Assembly (NCBI GenBank): GCA_029204225.1
Contig: CM055098.1
Coordinates: forward strand, 4,207,607-4,271,606
Length of the DNA: 64,000 nt
Reading direction: 5' to 3'
DNA from: Diphasiastrum complanatum
Taxonomy: Eukaryota > Streptophyta > Lycopodiopsida > Lycopodiales > Lycopodiaceae
Positions 36,799 through 45,939 of the stretch are shown here, piece by piece. The notes under the pieces are model-generated. The model had not been told where the DNA came from and searched no databases. It was given only the letters and a program-made list of their open reading frames with translations. The position numbers and the translations under genes are program-made. Positions within the stretch are counted from its first letter, which is position 1; every line of letters begins with the position of its first letter.

Positions 36799-37833
36799 TC
36801 AAAAGTATGTGTGTATCTTTTGATACCACATCCTTGGGGCTTGTTTTAGTCCATAGAGAGCCTTCTTGAGAAGACACACTTTGTCTTCTTGACCTGCAAC
36901 CAAAAAACCAGCATGTTGCTGAAGGTAAACTTTCTCATTAAGATCACCATTGAGGAAGACTGTCTTTATGTCAAGTTGGTGCATACGCCAACTATGATGG
37001 GCAGCCAAAGCAGTGACTATCCTTATGGTAGTTATTCGTGTTGTAGGTGCAAAAGTTTCCTCATAATCAATGCCCTCCTTTTGCGCATAACCTTTGGCAA
37101 TAAGTCTTGCCTTGTACCTTTCAACAATACTAGAGCCAATTGCTTTCTTTCCATGTGGAAGATCAACAAGAACCCATTTTTGGTTCTTTATGAGTGAGTC
37201 ATACTCCTCTTTCATCGCGTCCTCCCAACATTTTACTCCTCTGGCCTGCTCATAAAAAACAGGTTCTATTGCACTATCCTCAATAGATGTAAGAGCAAAA
37301 TCAGAAAAATCAGCAAATTCTACTGATTTAGATGAGGCACGAGTCTTCCCTTCATAGAAGCGGTTCACTTTGCTGTCCTGCAAAGTCTGCAACAGCCATT
37401 TAGGGACTGGTTTAGGCTGTCCAACAACCTTATTTTGATCAACGGTTTGTTGTCCAAAGTGATCTGAACTGTCAACACTTTGCTGTCCAAAGTGCTCTGA
37501 AATTGGACTATGCTGTCCAAAGTTTTCAACAGGCCGTTCCTCTTCATAAATCTGCTCCTCTTGATGAATTATGGGCTGTTCGCTTGAAGGACCGGTGGGC
37601 TGTCCATTAGAGGATGATGGCAGTCCCTCCTCTTCAACATTAGATGGTGATACCAAATCTGGAAACACTTCAACATAGTCATCTTGGGGGATGTCCCCTT
37701 TCATGACATGAATGGGCGCAAGATCATAGTTCTTCTCATCAAAATGAACATCATGACTCACTATGATTTTGTTAGTATCCACATTAAGCAATCTATAGCC
37801 TTTACTTTCTCTACTATAGCCCATAAAATGCAT
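36799..37833 (-). pseudogene. copia D linker and reverse transcriptase, first part
   Basis: Integrase-end text GYSRESKGYRLL and SHDVHFDEKNYD is followed by an acidic linker with a recurring FGQQ/FGQH unit (ENFGQHS, EHFGQQS, DHFGQQT). VGQPKPVPKWLLQTLQ comes next. RT begins VKCWEDAMKEEYDSL, HGKKAIGSS, YKARLIAKGYAQ, DYEETFAPTTRI, LDIKTVFLNGDLNEKVYLQQ, YGLKQAPRMWY. The KWVYKIK block present in copia B is deleted here after AIGS. It ends with a TGA at 36,799. Confidence 0.9.
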
Positions 37834-39040
37834 TTTACTCCTTTATCATCTAGTTTGGATCTTAGCTTATCGGGAATAAACGCATAAGCCGTGCAACCAA
37901 AAGTGCGAAAGTGAGAAACCAATGGCTTCTTACCATACCAAACTTTATAAGGAGTCAAAATCTTCAAGGCTTTAGTCGGACACCGATTACTAATGTATGC
38001 CGCCGTAATAACCGCTTCAGCCCAAAACTTGTGGGGAACGCGCTTTGCCTTAAGCATGCAACGAGCCATCTCCATGATTGTGCGATTTTTCCTCTCGGCA
38101 ACACCATTTTGTTGTGGTGTGTAAGGTGTAGTCATTTGATGTAGAATGGCTTTGCTTTGAAGAAACGTGCCGAACGTACTTTTAATGTATTCCCCTCCTC
38201 GGTCGGTACGTAGTATCTTCAAAGTATGCCCAAATTGATTTTCTATCATAGCTAGAAAAACTTTGAAGCGCTGAAAAACTTCAGATTTTGCCTTCATAGG
38301 AAAGATCCATGTAAACCTTGAAAAATCATCAATAAAAGTAACGAAGTACTTGCATTTACCAATGGATTCGGTCCTCATTGGACCACATACATCACTATGA
38401 ATTAAGGCAAACTTATCACCAACTTTGATAGTCCCATCAATAGGAAAAGGCTTCCGTTGAAACTTACCAAGTATGCATCCTTCGCATACATGTCCTTCGG
38501 GATGCTCCATATTTGGAATGCCTTCCACCATGTTGAATTTCTTCAACATATTCAAACTTCCAAAATTGAGGTGCCCGTACCTCGCATGCCATAGTTTAGC
38601 CAACTCCAATGCATGTGAATTAGTAGCAACAAGACCAAAGGATGTCAAAGCTTTAGGTTCATAAATATCCAACAAAAACAAACCTTCTCGCAATGTTCTC
38701 GAAGCAACAATTAAAAGTGATCTCTTTGGGTCTTTTATAAGACATTTGTCTTCTTTAAATTCTACAATCAATCCTTGATTCATGATTGTAGAGACCGAAA
38801 TGAGATTTTTCTTAATCTTAGGAACATAAAGTACATTTCGAATGTACTTTTCTTCTCCATTGGGAAGAATGAGTGGTATAGATCCAATGCCTTCAATTGG
38901 ATAGGAGGTGTTGTCAACACCTTGAACGTTGCTTCCATCTTTGATTTTCATAAGCTTTGTGAAGACGTCTCTATGGTGAGTCATATGGCGTGTAGCTCCG
39001 GTATCAATCACCCAATCAATGGAAGAAAAAACAGCAACCT
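37761..39040 (-). pseudogene. copia D protease and integrase ORF
   Basis: Aspartic protease VIDTGATRHMTHH (39,010-38,970); GAG-pre-integrase LWHARYGHLNFGSL and CEGCILGKFQRKPFP; integrase core KYFVTFIDDFSRFTW, LRTDRGGEYIKSTFG, TPYTPQQNGVAERKNR with the D,D,E set intact. KFWAEAVITAAYISNRCPTK and HFRTFGCTAYAF follow. The frame is shifted near 37,830 and the product continues in the next ORF. This is the longest uninterrupted pol stretch in the window (416 codons). Confidence 0.93.
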
Positions 39041-39382
39041 GTAAAGCTGAAGTAGTGCTGTTTTCTGCTAAAAAACCAGCAAGTCGAGAAGTGGTAGAAA
39101 TCTCATTTTGATTAGAAATGAGATTGTTAGTGACAAAAACAAAATCACCATTGAAAGAATCATCCTTATGTGGTGCCCAAACTTTTTACAATAATGGCAC
39201 TTACCCTTCTTTTTGGATCCTTGATCTTGGCCTTCCTTGGATTTTTGATCCTTGGAAGAAGAATGCTCACCTTTCCACTTGCCCTTGCCTTTGCCTTTGC
39301 CTTTGGTGAAGAAGGCTTGATCTTCTTGTTCACCAAAATTAATCCTTGTTTGCTCTTCTTGGAGAAGTAAGCCAATCTTCAA
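39041..39382 (-). pseudogene. copia D gag C-terminus with one CCHC knuckle
   Basis: Lys/Gly-rich stretch GKGKGKGKWKGEHSS and SKEGQDQGSKKKGKC, then a knuckle start CHYCKKFGHH. A frame break hides the final Cys. Several frames overlap here because the sequence is repetitive (GGCAAAGGC-like units). Confidence 0.75.
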
Positions 39383-39974
39383 AGGAGATTTGCTGTCCCC
39401 TAAGAGATATGCTTAAAGTAGACACAAATGGAAGATAGGAATGAGGAAGTGAATTAAGAGTAATTGAAACAAATTGAGAGTTCTCGACAATTTCGTCAAT
39501 GCTGAGAAGCTCTTCATGAAGATCCTTGATCTTCATTAAGTGATTTGAAAGCGTATCACCCTCTTGCATCTTCAATGTTGAGAGTTGATTACGTAGAAAA
39601 AGCACTTTCGCCGTATTCTTCACTTGGAAGATCTTGGCAAGTACTTCCCAAGCACTCTTGGAAGTCTTGCATGATCGAATGTGAGGTAGGATTGATCTCT
39701 TCACGGATAGTGCTATGACCGAATGTGCTTGTGTGTCACGTCGATCCCACTTCTTTTGTTCTTCGGAAGACACCTCCACATATGTTGAAGAAGTAGCTCT
39801 TGATGGTGTAGTAGGTGCCAAACTAGGTGGCCTCTTTTCATCACCACTTACAACTTCAAACAAACCTTTAGCAATAAGGAGGTTTTTGATCATGTAGCAC
39901 CTCAAGGAGAAATTAGTTCCATCCAACCTATCTTCATTGAACAAAGAACCTATAGATTCAGATTCTTTAGCCAT
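39339..39974 (-). pseudogene. copia D gag N-terminal ORF
   Basis: ATG at 39,974, MAKESESIGSLFNEDRLDGTNF, followed by MIKNLLIAKGLFEVVSGDE, KKWDRRDTQAHSVIAL, ILPHIRSCKTSKSAWEVL, KVLFLRNQLSTLKMQEGDTL, HLMKIKDLHEELLSI and SLPHSYLPFV. This is the UBN2-type copia capsid. It is 211 codons and ends by a stop where the knuckle region would follow in another frame. Confidence 0.92.
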
Positions 39975-40596
39975 TTTTGAAAATTCAGCTAATAGTAGAT
40001 GGGAAAAACAGATTCCAGGCCAAAATCTATTAAAAAATCAGCAAGATTAAAGCTGAATTAATGAGCACTATAGATTGCAATACACCACATGCAATAGCTC
40101 ATTCACAAGAAGATATAGGTGGCCGTATTCTGCTGAAATAACAGAATACTAACTAATATGCAGGCATCCAATGAAGCCAAAACCACAACCAAAACTTTTG
40201 TGGTAAAATGGTGTGCACTCAATGTGCTAATGGAGCAAATGGTAGGACCTTCTTTCAGGCTCAAAAACAGAAAAATTTCAGCCACTAAAAATGTGTCAAA
40301 AACACATTTGTCTTCAAGGTAGATGGGCGCCCTCCTCCAAGAAGAAAATCTGAAATTTGAAGCATGTAATCTGATTTCAATCACATGAAAACTAGTTGAG
40401 CATGGGCGCCCTACTGTGGGCTCCCAAATGAGTGGAGGTTCCAAGCTTTTCCCTGCAATTTCCTGCACAAAAAACAAGGAGCCGAACGGTTCTCTCTCCA
40501 CAAAAATCAGAAAATTTTTGATTTTTATGAACCAAAAGAGGAGAAATGTGGCTGCCTGTTGGGTGCCCTCCAGCAAGCAATCAATTCTGAAAAATG
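39975..40596 (-). promoter_or_regulatory. leader of copia D with GGGCGCCC words
   Basis: Non-coding leader between primer site and gag. GGGCGCCC is at 40,325-40,332 and 40,404-40,411, with a one-base variant near 40,560. An open frame across it (40,627-40,103, -) is not conserved in copia B and is rejected as coding. Confidence 0.55.
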
Positions 40597-40608
40597 GCTC
40601 TGATACCA
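40597..40608 (-). other. primer binding site of copia D
   Basis: TGGTATCAGAGC on the minus strand, directly touching the LTR (TG at 40,609). Confidence 0.92.
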
Positions 40609-41290
40609 TGTAGGAATCCAGAATCAAGACTATTCATTAAACGATTCACGGCTACAAAAAGTTGGTCATAAAAGAGTGGTCAAATGAGGTCGTGGTAGAG
40701 ATGACTAGGTAAAAAATGTATGAAACAAAAGCCAGTGGTCCCATAAGATAGTTAACCACATTATGCCCTCAACTACGTGGGTGACATGTACAACCTCTAA
40801 CTAAGGGCCATCCGAATAACTGTTATCTATAACTTGTAAGATTCACCTGTAGGAATCCAGAATCAAGACTATTCATTAACACAAAGTATTCTCAAAGAGA
40901 AGAGAGAGATGGTTAGATGACCCTCTTGTAGAAACTTGTGGACAGCCAATATGAACAGTAGATTGCTTAACAAAAGTGTGTCTCATACAAATGAATGGCT
41001 ACATATAAGTAGTCCAAGATGGCTATCTACCTTCATGACTGTTGGTTGTCCAATAACTTGACTAATGACTATCTAGCTTCCATAAGTTACAGAGAATAAT
41101 TAAGTACCCCAAATAACAAGTTAGGTACTTAATTCACATGTATAGGCCCCTAGTGGACCCACAAGTCCCTACAAGTTAGTTTCATACTAACTTGGGCCTA
41201 AAATATAAATGACCATGGTTACACAGATCTCGACCTTTTGGGTCATAGTAACCTATGGCTTCTACATCATTTACATTTATTATTCTAACA
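40609..41290 (-). repeat. 5' LTR of copia D, enlarged by 239 bp
   Basis: The complete 443-bp LTR is 40,848-41,290. Between it and the primer site lies 40,609-40,847. This starts with the same 32 bp as the LTR (through TATTCATTAA) and then holds ~207 bp not present in the 3' LTR. The enlarged LTR is thus asymmetric with its partner. Confidence 0.9.
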
Positions 41291-41640
41291 TGCATGCAAC
41301 ATGCATGGACTAGTACTTGCACATGCAAACGAAAATTGTTAGCAAATTTTAATTTTGTCGACATGCAATGAATAGATCAAACTTTCGAAGTAATCGGATC
41401 TGCTGGCTATGGAGGGCAGCGAGCAAGATGAAGAGGATGCGAGCAGAAATTTGCATGAAACTTCCGTCAGAAACTTGCTACACAAACAAAAATGATAGTA
41501 TATGCTGTAAGGAGCATTCTAACATCATTAATCCTGGAAATTGCTCCTCCAATTGGGTTGATTGGATCACAAATGCTTGTTGTCCATGAATTTCCAACAA
41601 GAACTTTACATTAGCAAGAATACAAAGCAATAAATCAGAT
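41291..41640 (-). repeat. 5' LTR of copia C, outer part
   Basis: After the TGCAT duplication the interrupted LTR of C resumes (GCAACATGCATGG...). CATGCA words are at 41,293, 41,300, 41,322 and 41,362. Its outer border is not found; the limit given is approximate. Confidence 0.45.
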
Positions 41641-41956
41641 CCAACAAGACACCAATCTAGGATAGCATTACACTAGCATTAATTAGCAAGAGATTGTACC
41701 ACAAAAAGCAAATCACAAGAGCATATGTGAGAAGCAATCTCTCTCTCTCTCCAAAAGTGTGCCCATCTAGGAGGAGGAGGTATCATTAATAGATTGGAAA
41801 CAAATGATATGTGATGTACATGGCTTCCAAGTGTCAAAAGTAGGTGAAATAGGTGTCCCACATGCTAAGCATGCACTTTCCCTCTTGATTTTCAATTTTC
41901 AATTCATATCTAGAAATCATGATTTACTATCTCGCTCTTGCCTACATGACAAACTC

Positions 41957-42893
41957 ATGGATGATCTTAATGTATTCAGGTACGAGACAATGGAGTTTGG
42001 GTGTTCAGGTGAATAGCTTAGACTAGGGCAGTTGCACCCTGTGACTTGGTGGATGAAGTATGGGCATGATGGTCCCAAGCTTCAAAAGCTTGCTATTCGT
42101 ATCCTTTCACAAGACTGCACAACAGTTGCATGTGAAAGGAATTGGAGTGTGTTCTCCGTCATTTATACGAAGAGGAGGAATAGACTTTTGACTATGCAGC
42201 TAGAGAGGCTTGTATACGTCCATGCAAATTTGCGGTTCTTAAATAAGCTCAATGATACAGGAGAGCCATTACAGGTAATCACAACTCAATGCTAAGATGC
42301 ATCATGCATCATGCTTAATACTCAATGCTCATATAGTATATACTAAAGATTATAGATAATATGCTCTAGCCTAAAACCTTGTTACTTGATTCAATTCTCT
42401 AGGTCAGCCTTGATGAGATTGACGTTTAAAGGTTCCAGAACTGCCACCTAGATCACAAGAGGAGGAAGATGTGTATGGGTTCCTCCATCAAGAGGCTCTA
42501 TTGACTGCAGGTTAATCTTGTATCCCCACCAAGTTTTCATTGTTCAAGTCCCATTTTTTATGAGTTCGAGTTTCAACATCTACTATGATCTATCTAACCC
42601 TAAGCCCTTGCAAAATCCTTGTATGCAAGACCTACCACCACGTGCTGCTGCATCACGTAGGAGAGCAGGAGAGAGTGCCATGCTCTTCTAGAGGAGGCAG
42701 CTTTTGATTCTTCAAGCTCAGTGGATGAGGATTATGAGGGAAACGATGAGGCTGAGGACAAGAATGAGGAGGAAGAAGAAGACAAGGAAGAGGGTTAAAA
42801 TCAGGAGGATGAGCCTGAGCCTGAACCTGAGCCTGAGCCTGAGCCTGAGGCTTCCGTGCCTATTAGAAGAGTGGCTAGGAGGCATCGCTAGTT
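41957..42893 (+). pseudogene. hAT transposase fragment 3 (dimerisation domain and acidic tail)
   Basis: C-terminal part of the same hAT family as fragments 1, 2, 4 and 5. MDDLNVFRYETMEFG leads to HPVTWWMKYGHDGPKLQKLAIRILSQDC and CERNWSVFSVIYTKRRNRL, the conserved hAT dimerisation core, and ERLVYVHANLRFL. A GT donor follows EPLQ at ~42,273. A later exon (42,690-42,893) encodes a strongly acidic tail: SSSVDEDYEGNDEAED, then (Glu-Pro)n, then RRVARRHR. The N-terminal half is absent; the left neighbour is LTR sequence of copia C. Stops lie in the reading text at ~42,016. Confidence 0.85.
42811..42849 (+). repeat. (GAGCCT)n hexanucleotide repeat
   Basis: About six and a half units within the acidic tail of hAT fragment 3, encoding Glu-Pro repeats. 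Confidence 0.9.
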
Positions 42894-43399
42894 GGCCTAG
42901 GAATTTCTTATTAGATGCACTCATAACTCTTTAGTCCTTTTGATTTTATGATTTTAAGACATGATTTACTTATTGTCAACAAAGACATATTGTTGGTGAT
43001 TGTGATTCTACTATTTGCTATTTAGAAAGTACCAGCTAGTTTTTAACATATGGAATTCAAGATTTTTATTAGTTAATCGATTGGAAATTTGGTAGAAGTT
43101 AGAACTTAGTAGAGAATAGTAAAATGGATTGTGCATGCACATTGTGTAATGTATCTCAAATATCAATGTCTCATTGAGTTCTCAATCATTTGAGTGTGTT
43201 GATATTACATGATCAATTGTTTATGTTGTCATGACTCATTATATAGAGCTATATTCAATCTCTAGACAATAAAACGATACTTGTTTTTCCTCTAACTAAA
43301 GGCCAGGAATTAAACTAAGCAAAAAAAATAAAACAAAACTAAAAATGTTTCACCATTTCTTTCCAGACAAAGTCGAGTATTTCCCGTTTCAAACGTATT
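42894..43399. other. no gene seen
   Basis: AT-rich 3' flank of hAT fragment 3. Confidence 0.5.
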
Positions 43400-44335
43400 A
43401 TGAAAAGGCTTTTCGGAAAGGTTCACAAAACATTGGATCAAGAAGTCAGTATTTTTGTGGATAGTGGTTAAACTCAAAATTTCATTAATTCTCCTCTTGT
43501 TCAAAAACTCGGCCTGGAAACTGAAGCCGGAAATTATAGATATAACGTATATCTAGCTTCAGGAGCGGAGTTGGAGACTTGGAAAGTTAGAGTACCAAAG
43601 CTCCTAGTTTTGATTCAAGACTATCGAGAATTAGTTGATTTTCATATTTTAGATTTACCATGCACGAATATTTGAGATGATTTCAACAACAAATGTAGTG
43701 GAAATTTTTTATTCATAGTGTGAAGCTTATTCTTTGTTTGCTATACCCATTTTGGAGTTCTCTGAAATGCATCTAAATAGTCGTGAATTTTCTAAAATTC
43801 TGAACTCGGTGGATTTAGATCAGGATCAGATTGAAAAGAGTAAGATCATAGATGACTTTAAAGATGTGTTTACAGTTGAATTACCTCACGATTTACCACC
43901 TTCTAGGTCAATAAATCATAGCATTGAGTTAATTCCAGGTAGTCACCCTATTTCTAGACAACCATATCTGTTTTCTCGGAAGGAAGAGATAGAGATTACT
44001 AATTAAATTGAAAATTATTTCAAGATGGGACATGTTAAGATCTAGTAAATCACCTTGGGATGCCCTTGTTCTTCTAAAAGTGAAGAAAAATGGAGATTTC
44101 TTTTGGGTTAACGAATGCACCTGTAACATTTCAACAGATGATGAACGATATATTTCTTCCATACTTGGCTCAATTTGTAGTTGTATTTTAAGATGATATC
44201 CTCATTTGTAGTAGAACTCTTAAGGAGCATATAAATCATATGAAGAATGTCTTGTGGATTCTCAAAAGAGAGAAACCTTTTGCTAAGGAATCCAAATGTG
44301 AATTCTTTATTGGTATATCTTCGTCATAAGATGTC
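43400..44335 (+). pseudogene. Ty3/gypsy protease and reverse transcriptase fragment
   Basis: Retropepsin-like active site IFVDSG followed by a stop and QNFINSPLVQKLGL (43,455-43,520), then LVDFHILDLP. RT entry KIIDDFKDVFTVELPHDLPPSRSINH leads to IELIPGSHPISRQPY. After shifts, fragments of [14 protein letters not shown] and the box VVVYFDDILICSRT (44,175-44,215) appear. The text ends at KCEFFIG. It is heavily shifted. No RNase H or integrase follows. Confidence 0.82.
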
Positions 44336-44389
44336 ACATGTACTTTAAATCCCTTTGCCTAATGGAAATTATAAATTGTAATGATTAAA

Positions 44390-44885
44390 TTGTAACTGGC
44401 TAAGTCATCGGCTTGTAGAGAATTGTAAATTGCAAGGTAAATATCTGTTATAGTGACTAATTTTGAGATAGCCAAGGGTTATTGGGTCCCATGAGAGTTT
44501 GCTAGATTGACCGCCTAAAAAATAGAGTGTTGATCGGTCAACATGACATGTGTCATATGCTCAGTGGGACTCGGTCCAGTGCGTGAGCGACACTTGTCGG
44601 CGGGGCGGTGGGTCAACATGACGTGTCATATGCTCATTGGGACACTTGGTCCAATGTGTGAGTGACACATGTCAGATAGTCTACCTACTAGTTTGTCTGT
44701 GTTAGGGTACTACCAAGTGGCAAGTGGCAAGTGTCGACTGTGCATGGAGTTTGCCATGTGTCGATGTTAGGATGTGTCAAGGTTAAGGGGTGCTTGAGGG
44801 GATATAGTGTGAGCCTTGCCAGGCATTCACTATCTTATTCCTATTTAGAACCTCCTACATCCAAGTTCTAACTACTCATAGACTC
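44390..44885 (+). repeat. LTR, plus orientation, inverted relative of 24.3-24.8 kb
   Basis: Contains two near-identical blocks (GTCAACATGAC...TGTCATATGCTCA.TGGGAC...GTCCA.TG.GTGAG.GACAC) at ~44,535-44,595 and ~44,612-44,670, plus AAGTGGCAAGTGTCGA. The reverse complement of 24,540-24,680 matches it. It lies downstream of the gypsy RT fragment in the same orientation, so it may be that element's 3' LTR. Confidence 0.5.
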
Positions 44886-44889
44886 TTCT

Positions 44890-45306
44890 CCTTCAAAAAT
44901 CTGCAAACTGGGGTTTCAAACTGACAAGGCAAAAAGCAAAGGGATGATCTTGAATCGAAAGGCAAAAAGCCCTACCCTGTCGGCAACCTACCACGAAAAG
45001 CCTCTTGCAACTAATTGATCTGAAAAATATTGAGTATTGAAGAAGTTACAAACAATTTACAAATCCTATGTGGGCTGGATTTTCACAAAAGCAAAGAGAA
45101 TAAACAAGCCTAGTAGAAGGAGCTCAAAGGCTGCCAGAAGATCAACAATCGAGCAGGGCTTCAATCTACTATCTTATGGGCTCCAAATCTGCCAACAAAT
45201 CACCTATGGTAGGGCGCTGGCTCTCCAAGCTTGCACCAAACCCTAACAAAAGATGCCAATGATGCCAAATCTCACACAAGTCTAGAAAGCGACTACTTTG
45301 ATACCA
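44890..45306 (-). repeat. retrotransposon leader, copy 2, with primer site
   Basis: Collinear with 23,840-24,284. It ends with minus-strand TGGTATCAAAGT at 45,295-45,306, and an LTR-like TG at 45,309. It faces the opposite way from the LTR immediately to its left, so two elements meet at ~44,885. Confidence 0.6.
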
Positions 45307-45421
45307 AATGTTGCACACAAGATCTCAAAACCTTAAGTAAATACTCAGGAATACCTAGCAAATCCGTTCTTCTAGAAATTTAGGGAAATCTATCTGTATA
45401 GTCATTTGAGGTGCTGAGAAC

Positions 45422-45780
45422 TTGTTCTTGCTTTGTTTCAAGAACTTTAGCTATTTGATCTTGGATAGTTTTTTGTACATTGCTTTGCTTCTACTACCTA
45501 TTTTTCTGCTATGGCATCTGCAAAACAACACCGGTCAGGATTCACAGAGATTAGATGCAGTATGTTCCAAGATGGATGCTATCAAAGCCACTCTTAAGCT
45601 GATTTAAGAGCAACTCAAAGGTGAAGGTGCTAGTATTCCTGAGAGAGTCATTGGTATGACTATGGAAGGAGAACACTGTCAACATGCCATGAAGCTGAGT
45701 TGGGATTTCGAAAGAGGAAGCTACCTACGATTAAGGATTTAAAACAACATTCTAGATGTGTGGCATAGACGACGAAACTA
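45422..45780 (+). pseudogene. possible retrotransposon gag start
   Basis: Frame pieces LDAVCSKMDAIKATLKLI then, after a TAA, EQLKGEGASIPERVIGM and AMKLSWDFERG. A short helical start of this type is common in plant gag proteins, but no capsid motif or knuckle is readable. Weak call. Confidence 0.25.
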
Positions 45781-45939
45781 AGATGATTGTTGAAGCACAT
45801 ATCAATTTCCTAGGCACTAGAAGTGGATGGTCCACGATCCAAGTATCGAATTTGACCGTTGCGATAAATAACAATTTTACCAGTCTTCAAATGCCTTGGC
45901 CTCTTGGAAAGCAGCAACCTCATGACACATTGTAGTGCA

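Larger units (their letters stand above)
35298..41290 (-). mobile_element. copia element D, complete with both LTRs
   Basis: 5,993 bp on the minus strand: 5' LTR 40,609-41,290, primer site 40,597-40,608, leader, gag-pol, polypurine tract 35,741-35,748 and 3' LTR 35,298-35,740. It is flanked by TGCAT at 35,293-35,297 and 41,291-41,295, so it sits inside the LTR of copia C. The full-length LTR copies (443 bp each) differ at about ten positions (~97.6%). A few shifts and one RT deletion disable it, but it keeps all domains and is the best reference for the B/D group. Confidence 0.95.

Noticed and set aside
40103-40627. 174-codon minus-strand frame in the copia D leader
   Set aside because: It spans the primer site and LTR end, and the matching leader of copia B does not keep it.
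42704-42934. Arg/Leu-rich frames on both strands
   Set aside because: Out-of-frame translations of the acidic tail and GAGCCT repeat of hAT fragment 3.
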